From: Pythium myriotylum
Taxonomy: Eukaryota; Oomycota; Peronosporomycetes; Pythiales; Pythiaceae
DNA length: 64,000 nt
Reading direction: 5' to 3'
Assembly (NCBI GenBank): GCA_023091665.1
Contig: JALJCQ010000009.1
Span: 2,542,001 to 2,606,000, forward strand
The notes under the pieces are model-generated. The model worked only from the letters and a program-made list of their open reading frames with translations, had not been told where the DNA came from and searched no databases. The position numbers and the translations under genes are program-made. Positions 1 to 12,894 of the stretch are shown one piece after another (position 1 is the first letter of the stretch; the number at the start of each line of letters is the position of its first letter).

Positions 1-60
1 GCTGACAGACAAGTAGACAGACAAGTAGACAGACAAGTAGACAAGTAGACAGACAGACAG
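1..60. repeat. GACA-rich minisatellite at the start of each unit (12-bp period)
   Basis: Periods of ACAAGTAGACAG are followed by GACA repeats. Loss of one 12-bp period explains the 1296-bp units and the shorter members of the poly-G class (units starting 27446 and 30095). It recurs at every unit start. This is a simple-sequence length polymorphism with no coding signal. Confidence 0.85.
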
Positions 61-1060
61 AAATCATTCACCAACCAAAACCAATCCAACCCCTCAAGTT
101 CTCATTACCCCAACCGACCACCCAACCCTCAATGTGACCTGGTCCAGGAACCCCCTCCCACTCTCACCGTGTCTCGTGGCTTCTTGGATCCACCATGTCG
201 CCGTAGGCGACACTCGCAGTCCATTTTGGCGGCTACAACGCCCTCCTCCACTTTGCGCATGCCCGAACAAGCGCCAGTTTGCCCTGCACTCCATTCTTCG
301 TCGCCGCGTGGCTGGTGGCCTTGGGGATCACAACACAAAACACGAAGCACAACACTCCAGAAGCCATGCCTACTCGACGACTCACGCACACCGAGCAACC
401 CTAGAGCAAGGCGAACCGCGTGCGGGTGGAGACGTCCGGTCCGCATCGATAAGAAATTTGGAAGGTGGCGCTCGAGGCACCGGGAGCGCCAGGAACGCCA
501 CAAACGCGTGGACTCGTCAGTCTACTTACGGCATTCCCACACGTCGTCACGCACGTCGTTACGGCCCATGGCTACACACCCTTCACGCCTGGAAGAGTAG
601 GCGTTGTCGCGCTGCATGGAGGACTTTTGACGCATACAGAGAGACCTCGTCTCCCTCGTAATCGTGCTCACAATTGTGATCGTGACCATGGCCATGATCG
701 TGGTTGGGGTCGTGGCCGTGGTCGTGGTTGTGGTTGTGGTCGGAGCTACAGCTGGACCTGGACCTGGGCCCATGGCGCTTGGTGAGTGAGTGAGTGTGTG
801 GGCGATAGAGCGAAGCCCCGATCCGAGGACGACAGATCTGCTGCTAGTTGCGGGATGAGAGGGAGCAAGGGAGCAAGGGGGCAAGGGAGCGAGGAAGCGA
901 GGAAGCGAGGGGGTGGGCGCAGGAAAGCAGGATAAAGCGAGCGTGGGGTAGGTAGTGAGTATGTTTGTTTATTTTGTATGGAAAGTGTGGCGTGTGTTGT
1001 TTATGCCGTGCTTGTTTTGTGCAGTGTGAATATGGATTCTTGTGTGTCGCGTTGGGGGGT

Positions 1061-1064
1061 AAAA
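1061..1064 (-). terminator. Pol III T4 terminator of tRNA-Pro copy 1
   Basis: Four A on the plus strand (TTTT on the transcribed minus strand) lie about 11 nt past the tRNA 3' end, after a shorter T-rich stretch. The same motif lies at the same offset downstream of the other copies. A T4 run is a minimal but normal RNA polymerase III stop. Confidence 0.7.
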
Positions 1065-1074
1065 GTAAAGAGAA

Positions 1075-1146
1075 GGGCCCTGCCGGAGATCGAATCCGGG
1101 ACCTCTCGAACCCAAATCGAGAATCATACCACTAGACCACAGGGCC
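1075..1146 (-). tRNA. tRNA-Pro (anticodon TGG), copy 1
   Basis: The 72-nt gene folds as a full cloverleaf. The 7-bp acceptor pairs GGCCCTG with CAGGGCC and the discriminator base is C. The D-arm follows, then anticodon stem CTCGA/TCGAG around loop TTTGGGT (anticodon TGG, plus-strand 1112-1114, reads CCN proline codons). T-stem CCGGA/TCCGG surrounds loop TTCGATC. There is no intron and no encoded CCA, as expected for a nuclear gene. A-box-like (TGGTCTAGTGG) and B-box-like (GATTCGATC) promoter elements are internal. One oddity is an A-T pair closing the T-loop (53-61), where most tRNAs have G-C. Confidence 0.96.
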
Positions 1147-2382
1147 AACATAACCAATTACAAGTCCAAAAAACATACTCCAACATATGCGCATCACACA
1201 CACACACACGCACGCACACGCACGCACGCACACACGCACACACCACATGCATCAATCCCGCATGCCCCACCAAACAACAATGGCAGACAGATACAGACAG
1301 ACAGTCATGCTGACAGACAAGTAGACAGACAAGTAGACAGACAAGTAGACAAGTAGACAGACAGACAGAAATCATTCACCAACCAAAACCAATCCAACCC
1401 CTCAAGTTCTCATTACCCCAACCGACCACCCAACCCTCAATGTGACCTGGTCCAGGAACCCCCTCCCACTCTCACCGTGTCTCGTGGCTTCTTGGATCCA
1501 CCATGTCGCCGTAGGCGACACTCGCAGTCCATTTTGGCGGCTACAACGCCCTCCTCCACTTTGCGCATGCCCGAACAAGCGCCAGTTTGCCCTGCACTCC
1601 ATTCTTCGTCGCCGCGTGGCTGGTGGCCTTGGGGATCACAACACAAAACACGAAGCACAACACTCCAGAAGCCATGCCTACTCGACGACTCACGCACACC
1701 GAGCAACCCTAGAGCAAGGCGAACCGCGTGCGGGTGGAGACGTCCGGTCCGCATCGATAAGAAATTTGGAAGGTGGCGCTCGAGGCACCGGGAGCGCCAG
1801 GAACGCCACAAACGCGTGGACTCGTCAGTCTACTTACGGCATTCCCACACGTCGTCACGCACGTCGTTACGGCCCATGGCTACACACCCTTCACGCCTGG
1901 AAGAGTAGGCGTTGTCGCGCTGCATGGAGGACTTTTGACGCATACAGAGAGACCTCGTCTCCCTCGTAATCGTGCTCACAATTGTGATCGTGACCATGGC
2001 CATGATCGTGGTTGGGGTCGTGGCCGTGGTCGTGGTTGTGGTTGTGGTCGGAGCTACAGCTGGACCTGGACCTGGGCCCATGGCGCTTGGTGAGTGAGTG
2101 AGTGTGTGGGCGATAGAGCGAAGCCCCGATCCGAGGACGACAGATCTGCTGCTAGTTGCGGGATGAGAGGGAGCAAGGGAGCAAGGGGGCAAGGGAGCGA
2201 GGAAGCGAGGAAGCGAGGGGGTGGGCGCAGGAAAGCAGGATAAAGCGAGCGTGGGGTAGGTAGTGAGTATGTTTGTTTATTTTGTATGGAAAGTGTGGCG
2301 TGTGTTGTTTATGCCGTGCTTGTTTTGTGCAGTGTGAATATGGATTCTTGTGTGTCGCGTTGGGGGGTAAAAGTAAAGAGAA

Positions 2383-2454
2383 GGGCCCTGCCGGAGATCG
2401 AATCCGGGACCTCTCGAACCCAAATCGAGAATCATACCACTAGACCACAGGGCC
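2383..2454 (-). tRNA. tRNA-Pro (TGG), copy 2
   Basis: In the 1308-bp unit 1309-2616. No difference from copy 1 seen. Confidence 0.96.
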
Positions 2455-3690
2455 AACATAACCAATTACAAGTCCAAAAAACATACTCCAACATATGCGC
2501 ATCACACACACACACACGCACGCACACGCACGCACGCACACACGCACACACCACATGCATCAATCCCGCATGCCCCACCAAACAACAATGGCAGACAGAT
2601 ACAGACAGACAGTCATGCTGACAGACAAGTAGACAGACAAGTAGACAGACAAGTAGACAAGTAGACAGACAGACAGAAATCATTCACCAACCAAAACCAA
2701 TCCAACCCCTCAAGTTCTCATTACCCCAACCGACCACCCAACCCTCAATGTGACCTGGTCCAGGAACCCCCTCCCACTCTCACCGTGTCTCGTGGCTTCT
2801 TGGATCCACCATGTCGCCGTAGGCGACACTCGCAGTCCATTTTGGCGGCTACAACGCCCTCCTCCACTTTGCGCATGCCCGAACAAGCGCCAGTTTGCCC
2901 TGCACTCCATTCTTCGTCGCCGCGTGGCTGGTGGCCTTGGGGATCACAACACAAAACACGAAGCACAACACTCCAGAAGCCATGCCTACTCGACGACTCA
3001 CGCACACCGAGCAACCCTAGAGCAAGGCGAACCGCGTGCGGGTGGAGACGTCCGGTCCGCATCGATAAGAAATTTGGAAGGTGGCGCTCGAGGCACCGGG
3101 AGCGCCAGGAACGCCACAAACGCGTGGACTCGTCAGTCTACTTACGGCATTCCCACACGTCGTCACGCACGTCGTTACGGCCCATGGCTACACACCCTTC
3201 ACGCCTGGAAGAGTAGGCGTTGTCGCGCTGCATGGAGGACTTTTGACGCATACAGAGAGACCTCGTCTCCCTCGTAATCGTGCTCACAATTGTGATCGTG
3301 ACCATGGCCATGATCGTGGTTGGGGTCGTGGCCGTGGTCGTGGTTGTGGTTGTGGTCGGAGCTACAGCTGGACCTGGACCTGGGCCCATGGCGCTTGGTG
3401 AGTGAGTGAGTGTGTGGGCGATAGAGCGAAGCCCCGATCCGAGGACGACAGATCTGCTGCTAGTTGCGGGATGAGAGGGAGCAAGGGAGCAAGGGGGCAA
3501 GGGAGCGAGGAAGCGAGGAAGCGAGGGGGTGGGCGCAGGAAAGCAGGATAAAGCGAGCGTGGGGTAGGTAGTGAGTATGTTTGTTTATTTTGTATGGAAA
3601 GTGTGGCGTGTGTTGTTTATGCCGTGCTTGTTTTGTGCAGTGTGAATATGGATTCTTGTGTGTCGCGTTGGGGGGTAAAAGTAAAGAGAA

Positions 3691-3762
3691 GGGCCCTGCC
3701 GGAGATCGAATCCGGGACCTCTCGAACCCAAATCGAGAATCATACCACTAGACCACAGGGCC
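3691..3762 (-). tRNA. tRNA-Pro (TGG), copy 3
   Basis: In the 1308-bp unit 2617-3924. Matches copy 1. Confidence 0.96.
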
Positions 3763-4998
3763 AACATAACCAATTACAAGTCCAAAAAACATACTCCAAC
3801 ATATGCGCATCACACACACACACACGCACGCACACGCACGCACGCACACACGCACACACCACATGCATCAATCCCGCATGCCCCACCAAACAACAATGGC
3901 AGACAGATACAGACAGACAGTCATGCTGACAGACAAGTAGACAGACAAGTAGACAGACAAGTAGACAAGTAGACAGACAGACAGAAATCATTCACCAACC
4001 AAAACCAATCCAACCCCTCAAGTTCTCATTACCCCAACCGACCACCCAACCCTCAATGTGACCTGGTCCAGGAACCCCCTCCCACTCTCACCGTGTCTCG
4101 TGGCTTCTTGGATCCACCATGTCGCCGTAGGCGACACTCGCAGTCCATTTTGGCGGCTACAACGCCCTCCTCCACTTTGCGCATGCCCGAACAAGCGCCA
4201 GTTTGCCCTGCACTCCATTCTTCGTCGCCGCGTGGCTGGTGGCCTTGGGGATCACAACACAAAACACGAAGCACAACACTCCAGAAGCCATGCCTACTCG
4301 ACGACTCACGCACACCGAGCAACCCTAGAGCAAGGCGAACCGCGTGCGGGTGGAGACGTCCGGTCCGCATCGATAAGAAATTTGGAAGGTGGCGCTCGAG
4401 GCACCGGGAGCGCCAGGAACGCCACAAACGCGTGGACTCGTCAGTCTACTTACGGCATTCCCACACGTCGTCACGCACGTCGTTACGGCCCATGGCTACA
4501 CACCCTTCACGCCTGGAAGAGTAGGCGTTGTCGCGCTGCATGGAGGACTTTTGACGCATACAGAGAGACCTCGTCTCCCTCGTAATCGTGCTCACAATTG
4601 TGATCGTGACCATGGCCATGATCGTGGTTGGGGTCGTGGCCGTGGTCGTGGTTGTGGTTGTGGTCGGAGCTACAGCTGGACCTGGACCTGGGCCCATGGC
4701 GCTTGGTGAGTGAGTGAGTGTGTGGGCGATAGAGCGAAGCCCCGATCCGAGGACGACAGATCTGCTGCTAGTTGCGGGATGAGAGGGAGCAAGGGAGCAA
4801 GGGGGCAAGGGAGCGAGGAAGCGAGGAAGCGAGGGGGTGGGCGCAGGAAAGCAGGATAAAGCGAGCGTGGGGTAGGTAGTGAGTATGTTTGTTTATTTTG
4901 TATGGAAAGTGTGGCGTGTGTTGTTTATGCCGTGCTTGTTTTGTGCAGTGTGAATATGGATTCTTGTGTGTCGCGTTGGGGGGTAAAAGTAAAGAGAA

Positions 4999-5070
4999 GG
5001 GCCCTGCCGGAGATCGAATCCGGGACCTCTCGAACCCAAATCGAGAATCATACCACTAGACCACAGGGCC
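4999..5070 (-). tRNA. tRNA-Pro (TGG), copy 4
   Basis: In the 1308-bp unit 3925-5232. Matches copy 1. Confidence 0.96.
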
Positions 5071-6306
5071 AACATAACCAATTACAAGTCCAAAAAACAT
5101 ACTCCAACATATGCGCATCACACACACACACACGCACGCACACGCACGCACGCACACACGCACACACCACATGCATCAATCCCGCATGCCCCACCAAACA
5201 ACAATGGCAGACAGATACAGACAGACAGTCATGCTGACAGACAAGTAGACAGACAAGTAGACAGACAAGTAGACAAGTAGACAGACAGACAGAAATCATT
5301 CACCAACCAAAACCAATCCAACCCCTCAAGTTCTCATTACCCCAACCGACCACCCAACCCTCAATGTGACCTGGTCCAGGAACCCCCTCCCACTCTCACC
5401 GTGTCTCGTGGCTTCTTGGATCCACCATGTCGCCGTAGGCGACACTCGCAGTCCATTTTGGCGGCTACAACGCCCTCCTCCACTTTGCGCATGCCCGAAC
5501 AAGCGCCAGTTTGCCCTGCACTCCATTCTTCGTCGCCGCGTGGCTGGTGGCCTTGGGGATCACAACACAAAACACGAAGCACAACACTCCAGAAGCCATG
5601 CCTACTCGACGACTCACGCACACCGAGCAACCCTAGAGCAAGGCGAACCGCGTGCGGGTGGAGACGTCCGGTCCGCATCGATAAGAAATTTGGAAGGTGG
5701 CGCTCGAGGCACCGGGAGCGCCAGGAACGCCACAAACGCGTGGACTCGTCAGTCTACTTACGGCATTCCCACACGTCGTCACGCACGTCGTTACGGCCCA
5801 TGGCTACACACCCTTCACGCCTGGAAGAGTAGGCGTTGTCGCGCTGCATGGAGGACTTTTGACGCATACAGAGAGACCTCGTCTCCCTCGTAATCGTGCT
5901 CACAATTGTGATCGTGACCATGGCCATGATCGTGGTTGGGGTCGTGGCCGTGGTCGTGGTTGTGGTTGTGGTCGGAGCTACAGCTGGACCTGGACCTGGG
6001 CCCATGGCGCTTGGTGAGTGAGTGAGTGTGTGGGCGATAGAGCGAAGCCCCGATCCGAGGACGACAGATCTGCTGCTAGTTGCGGGATGAGAGGGAGCAA
6101 GGGAGCAAGGGGGCAAGGGAGCGAGGAAGCGAGGAAGCGAGGGGGTGGGCGCAGGAAAGCAGGATAAAGCGAGCGTGGGGTAGGTAGTGAGTATGTTTGT
6201 TTATTTTGTATGGAAAGTGTGGCGTGTGTTGTTTATGCCGTGCTTGTTTTGTGCAGTGTGAATATGGATTCTTGTGTGTCGCGTTGGGGGGTAAAAGTAA
6301 AGAGAA

Positions 6307-6378
6307 GGGCCCTGCCGGAGATCGAATCCGGGACCTCTCGAACCCAAATCGAGAATCATACCACTAGACCACAGGGCC
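6307..6378 (-). tRNA. tRNA-Pro (TGG), copy 5
   Basis: In the 1308-bp unit 5233-6540. Matches copy 1. Confidence 0.96.
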
Positions 6379-7614
6379 AACATAACCAATTACAAGTCCA
6401 AAAAACATACTCCAACATATGCGCATCACACACACACACACGCACGCACACGCACGCACGCACACACGCACACACCACATGCATCAATCCCGCATGCCCC
6501 ACCAAACAACAATGGCAGACAGATACAGACAGACAGTCATGCTGACAGACAAGTAGACAGACAAGTAGACAGACAAGTAGACAAGTAGACAGACAGACAG
6601 AAATCATTCACCAACCAAAACCAATCCAACCCCTCAAGTTCTCATTACCCCAACCGACCACCCAACCCTCAATGTGACCTGGTCCAGGAACCCCCTCCCA
6701 CTCTCACCGTGTCTCGTGGCTTCTTGGATCCACCATGTCGCCGTAGGCGACACTCGCAGTCCATTTTGGCGGCTACAACGCCCTCCTCCACTTTGCGCAT
6801 GCCCGAACAAGCGCCAGTTTGCCCTGCACTCCATTCTTCGTCGCCGCGTGGCTGGTGGCCTTGGGGATCACAACACAAAACACGAAGCACAACACTCCAG
6901 AAGCCATGCCTACTCGACGACTCACGCACACCGAGCAACCCTAGAGCAAGGCGAACCGCGTGCGGGTGGAGACGTCCGGTCCGCATCGATAAGAAATTTG
7001 GAAGGTGGCGCTCGAGGCACCGGGAGCGCCAGGAACGCCACAAACGCGTGGACTCGTCAGTCTACTTACGGCATTCCCACACGTCGTCACGCACGTCGTT
7101 ACGGCCCATGGCTACACACCCTTCACGCCTGGAAGAGTAGGCGTTGTCGCGCTGCATGGAGGACTTTTGACGCATACAGAGAGACCTCGTCTCCCTCGTA
7201 ATCGTGCTCACAATTGTGATCGTGACCATGGCCATGATCGTGGTTGGGGTCGTGGCCGTGGTCGTGGTTGTGGTTGTGGTCGGAGCTACAGCTGGACCTG
7301 GACCTGGGCCCATGGCGCTTGGTGAGTGAGTGAGTGTGTGGGCGATAGAGCGAAGCCCCGATCCGAGGACGACAGATCTGCTGCTAGTTGCGGGATGAGA
7401 GGGAGCAAGGGAGCAAGGGGGCAAGGGAGCGAGGAAGCGAGGAAGCGAGGGGGTGGGCGCAGGAAAGCAGGATAAAGCGAGCGTGGGGTAGGTAGTGAGT
7501 ATGTTTGTTTATTTTGTATGGAAAGTGTGGCGTGTGTTGTTTATGCCGTGCTTGTTTTGTGCAGTGTGAATATGGATTCTTGTGTGTCGCGTTGGGGGGT
7601 AAAAGTAAAGAGAA

Positions 7615-7686
7615 GGGCCCTGCCGGAGATCGAATCCGGGACCTCTCGAACCCAAATCGAGAATCATACCACTAGACCACAGGGCC
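7615..7686 (-). tRNA. tRNA-Pro (TGG), copy 6
   Basis: In the 1308-bp unit 6541-7848. Matches copy 1. Confidence 0.96.
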
Positions 7687-8910
7687 AACATAACCAATTA
7701 CAAGTCCAAAAAACATACTCCAACATATGCGCATCACACACACACACACGCACGCACACGCACGCACGCACACACGCACACACCACATGCATCAATCCCG
7801 CATGCCCCACCAAACAACAATGGCAGACAGATACAGACAGACAGTCATGCTGACAGACAAGTAGACAGACAAGTAGACAAGTAGACAGACAGACAGAAAT
7901 CATTCACCAACCAAAACCAATCCAACCCCTCAAGTTCTCATTACCCCAACCGACCACCCAACCCTCAATGTGACCTGGTCCAGGAACCCCCTCCCACTCT
8001 CACCGTGTCTCGTGGCTTCTTGGATCCACCATGTCGCCGTAGGCGACACTCGCAGTCCATTTTGGCGGCTACAACGCCCTCCTCCACTTTGCGCATGCCC
8101 GAACAAGCGCCAGTTTGCCCTGCACTCCATTCTTCGTCGCCGCGTGGCTGGTGGCCTTGGGGATCACAACACAAAACACGAAGCACAACACTCCAGAAGC
8201 CATGCCTACTCGACGACTCACGCACACCGAGCAACCCTAGAGCAAGGCGAACCGCGTGCGGGTGGAGACGTCCGGTCCGCATCGATAAGAAATTTGGAAG
8301 GTGGCGCTCGAGACACCGGGAGCGCCAGGAACGCCACAAACGCGTGGACTCGTCAGTCTACTTACGGCATTCCCACACGTCGTCACGCACGTCGTTACGG
8401 CCCATGGCTACACACCCTTCACGCCTGGAAGAGTAGGCGTTGTCGCGCTGCATGGAGGACTTTTGACGCATACAGAGAGACCTCGTCTCCCTCGTAATCG
8501 TGCTCACAATTGTGATCGTGACCATGGCCATGATCGTGGTTGGGGTCGTGGCCGTGGTCGTGGTTGTGGTTGTGGTCGGAGCTACAGCTGGACCTGGACC
8601 TGGGCCCATGGCGCTTGGTGAGTGAGTGAGTGTGTGGGCGATAGAGCGAAGCCCCGATCCGAGGACGACAGATCTGCTGCTAGTTGCGGGATGAGAGGGA
8701 GCAAGGGAGCAAGGGGGCAAGGGAGCGAGGAAGCGAGGAAGCGAGGGGGTGGGCGCAGGAAAGCAGGATAAAGCGAGCGTGGGGTAGGTAGTGAGTATGT
8801 TTGTTTATTTTGTATGGAAAGTGTGGCGTGTGTTGTTTATGCCGTGCTTGTTTTGTGCAGTGTGAATATGGATTCTTGTGTGTCGCGTTGGGGGGTAAAA
8901 GTAAAGAGAA

Positions 8911-8982
8911 GGGCCCTGCCGGAGATCGAATCCGGGACCTCTCGAACCCAAATCGAGAATCATACCACTAGACCACAGGGCC
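8911..8982 (-). tRNA. tRNA-Pro (TGG), copy 7
   Basis: In the 1296-bp unit 7849-9144 (short satellite; G-to-A variant in CTCGAGACACC near 8313). tRNA matches copy 1. Confidence 0.96.
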
Positions 8983-10218
8983 AACATAACCAATTACAAG
9001 TCCAAAAAACATACTCCAACATATGCGCATCACACACACACACACGCACGCACACGCACGCACGCACACACGCACACACCACATGCATCAATCCCGCATG
9101 CCCCACCAAACAACAATGGCAGACAGATACAGACAGACAGTCATGCTGACAGACAAGTAGACAGACAAGTAGACAGACAAGTAGACAAGTAGACAGACAG
9201 ACAGAAATCATTCACCAACCAAAACCAATCCAACCCCTCAAGTTCTCATTACCCCAACCGACCACCCAACCCTCAATGTGACCTGGTCCAGGAACCCCCT
9301 CCCACTCTCACCGTGTCTCGTGGCTTCTTGGATCCACCATGTCGCCGTAGGCGACACTCGCAGTCCATTTTGGCGGCTACAACGCCCTCCTCCACTTTGC
9401 GCATGCCCGAACAAGCGCCAGTTTGCCCTGCACTCCATTCTTCGTCGCCGCGTGGCTGGTGGCCTTGGGGATCACAACACAAAACACGAAGCACAACACT
9501 CCAGAAGCCATGCCTACTCGACGACTCACGCACACCGAGCAACCCTAGAGCAAGGCGAACCGCGTGCGGGTGGAGACGTCCGGTCCGCATCGATAAGAAA
9601 TTTGGAAGGTGGCGCTCGAGGCACCGGGAGCGCCAGGAACGCCACAAACGCGTGGACTCGTCAGTCTACTTACGGCATTCCCACACGTCGTCACGCACGT
9701 CGTTACGGCCCATGGCTACACACCCTTCACGCCTGGAAGAGTAGGCGTTGTCGCGCTGCATGGAGGACTTTTGACGCATACAGAGAGACCTCGTCTCCCT
9801 CGTAATCGTGCTCACAATTGTGATCGTGACCATGGCCATGATCGTGGTTGGGGTCGTGGCCGTGGTCGTGGTTGTGGTTGTGGTCGGAGCTACAGCTGGA
9901 CCTGGACCTGGGCCCATGGCGCTTGGTGAGTGAGTGAGTGTGTGGGCGATAGAGCGAAGCCCCGATCCGAGGACGACAGATCTGCTGCTAGTTGCGGGAT
10001 GAGAGGGAGCAAGGGAGCAAGGGGGCAAGGGAGCGAGGAAGCGAGGAAGCGAGGGGGTGGGCGCAGGAAAGCAGGATAAAGCGAGCGTGGGGTAGGTAGT
10101 GAGTATGTTTGTTTATTTTGTATGGAAAGTGTGGCGTGTGTTGTTTATGCCGTGCTTGTTTTGTGCAGTGTGAATATGGATTCTTGTGTGTCGCGTTGGG
10201 GGGTAAAAGTAAAGAGAA

Positions 10219-10290
10219 GGGCCCTGCCGGAGATCGAATCCGGGACCTCTCGAACCCAAATCGAGAATCATACCACTAGACCACAGGGCC
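10219..10290 (-). tRNA. tRNA-Pro (TGG), copy 8
   Basis: In the 1308-bp unit 9145-10452. Matches copy 1. Confidence 0.96.
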
Positions 10291-11526
10291 AACATAACCA
10301 ATTACAAGTCCAAAAAACATACTCCAACATATGCGCATCACACACACACACACGCACGCACACGCACGCACGCACACACGCACACACCACATGCATCAAT
10401 CCCGCATGCCCCACCAAACAACAATGGCAGACAGATACAGACAGACAGTCATGCTGACAGACAAGTAGACAGACAAGTAGACAGACAAGTAGACAAGTAG
10501 ACAGACAGACAGAAATCATTCACCAACCAAAACCAATCCAACCCCTCAAGTTCTCATTACCCCAACCGACCACCCAACCCTCAATGTGACCTGGTCCAGG
10601 AACCCCCTCCCACTCTCACCGTGTCTCGTGGCTTCTTGGATCCACCATGTCGCCGTAGGCGACACTCGCAGTCCATTTTGGCGGCTACAACGCCCTCCTC
10701 CACTTTGCGCATGCCCGAACAAGCGCCAGTTTGCCCTGCACTCCATTCTTCGTCGCCGCGTGGCTGGTGGCCTTGGGGATCACAACACAAAACACGAAGC
10801 ACAACACTCCAGAAGCCATGCCTACTCGACGACTCACGCACACCGAGCAACCCTAGAGCAAGGCGAACCGCGTGCGGGTGGAGACGTCCGGTCCGCATCG
10901 ATAAGAAATTTGGAAGGTGGCGCTCGAGGCACCGGGAGCGCCAGGAACGCCACAAACGCGTGGACTCGTCAGTCTACTTACGGCATTCCCACACGTCGTC
11001 ACGCACGTCGTTACGGCCCATGGCTACACACCCTTCACGCCTGGAAGAGTAGGCGTTGTCGCGCTGCATGGAGGACTTTTGACGCATACAGAGAGACCTC
11101 GTCTCCCTCGTAATCGTGCTCACAATTGTGATCGTGACCATGGCCATGATCGTGGTTGGGGTCGTGGCCGTGGTCGTGGTTGTGGTTGTGGTCGGAGCTA
11201 CAGCTGGACCTGGACCTGGGCCCATGGCGCTTGGTGAGTGAGTGAGTGTGTGGGCGATAGAGCGAAGCCCCGATCCGAGGACGACAGATCTGCTGCTAGT
11301 TGCGGGATGAGAGGGAGCAAGGGAGCAAGGGGGCAAGGGAGCGAGGAAGCGAGGAAGCGAGGGGGTGGGCGCAGGAAAGCAGGATAAAGCGAGCGTGGGG
11401 TAGGTAGTGAGTATGTTTGTTTATTTTGTATGGAAAGTGTGGCGTGTGTTGTTTATGCCGTGCTTGTTTTGTGCAGTGTGAATATGGATTCTTGTGTGTC
11501 GCGTTGGGGGGTAAAAGTAAAGAGAA

Positions 11527-11598
11527 GGGCCCTGCCGGAGATCGAATCCGGGACCTCTCGAACCCAAATCGAGAATCATACCACTAGACCACAGGGCC
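11527..11598 (-). tRNA. tRNA-Pro (TGG), copy 9
   Basis: In the 1308-bp unit 10453-11760. Matches copy 1. Confidence 0.96.
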
Positions 11599-12822
11599 AA
11601 CATAACCAATTACAAGTCCAAAAAACATACTCCAACATATGCGCATCACACACACACACACGCACGCACACGCACGCACGCACACACGCACACACCACAT
11701 GCATCAATCCCGCATGCCCCACCAAACAACAATGGCAGACAGATACAGACAGACAGTCATGCTGACAGACAAGTAGACAGACAAGTAGACAAGTAGACAG
11801 ACAGACAGAAATCATTCACCAACCAAAACCAATCCAACCCCTCAAGTTCTCATTACCCCAACCGACCACCCAACCCTCAATGTGACCTGGTCCAGGAACC
11901 CCCTCCCACTCTCACCGTGTCTCGTGGCTTCTTGGATCCACCATGTCGCCGTAGGCGACACTCGCAGTCCATTTTGGCGGCTACAACGCCCTCCTCCACT
12001 TTGCGCATGCCCGAACAAGCGCCAGTTTGCCCTGCACTCCATTCTTCGTCGCCGCGTGGCTGGTGGCCTTGGGGATCACAACACAAAACACGAAGCACAA
12101 CACTCCAGAAGCCATGCCTACTCGACGACTCACGCACACCGAGCAACCCTAGAGCAAGGCGAACCGCGTGCGGGTGGAGACGTCCGGTCCGCATCGATAA
12201 GAAATTTGGAAGGTGGCGCTCGAGGCACCGGGAGCGCCAGGAACGCCACAAACGCGTGGACTCGTCAGTCTACTTACGGCATTCCCACACGTCGTCACGC
12301 ACGTCGTTACGGCCCATGGCTACACACCCTTCACGCCTGGAAGAGTAGGCGTTGTCGCGCTGCATGGAGGACTTTTGACGCATACAGAGAGACCTCGTCT
12401 CCCTCGTAATCGTGCTCACAATTGTGATCGTGACCATGGCCATGATCGTGGTTGGGGTCGTGGCCGTGGTCGTGGTTGTGGTTGTGGTCGGAGCTACAGC
12501 TGGACCTGGACCTGGGCCCATGGCGCTTGGTGAGTGAGTGAGTGTGTGGGCGATAGAGCGAAGCCCCGATCCGAGGACGACAGATCTGCTGCTAGTTGCG
12601 GGATGAGAGGGAGCAAGGGAGCAAGGGGGCAAGGGAGCGAGGAAGCGAGGAAGCGAGGGGGTGGGCGCAGGAAAGCAGGATAAAGCGAGCGTGGGGTAGG
12701 TAGTGAGTATGTTTGTTTATTTTGTATGGAAAGTGTGGCGTGTGTTGTTTATGCCGTGCTTGTTTTGTGCAGTGTGAATATGGATTCTTGTGTGTCGCGT
12801 TGGGGGGTAAAAGTAAAGAGAA

Positions 12823-12894
12823 GGGCCCTGCCGGAGATCGAATCCGGGACCTCTCGAACCCAAATCGAGAATCATACCACTAGACCACAGGGCC
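12823..12894 (-). tRNA. tRNA-Pro (TGG), copy 10
   Basis: In the 1296-bp unit 11761-13056, first of four consecutive short units. Matches copy 1. Confidence 0.96.

Noticed and set aside
134..661. A 175-codon open frame (with a 143-codon and other overlapping frames) repeated in every unit
   Set aside because: The same DNA is open in several frames on both strands, the text is low-complexity and Arg/Thr/His-rich, and the variants seen change amino acids (K/T, G/D, R/H). Its repetition follows from the tandem copying, not from protein conservation.
978..1313. Open frames crossing the tRNA gene on both strands
   Set aside because: They read through the tRNA and the CA-repeat; no start context or protein-like composition.
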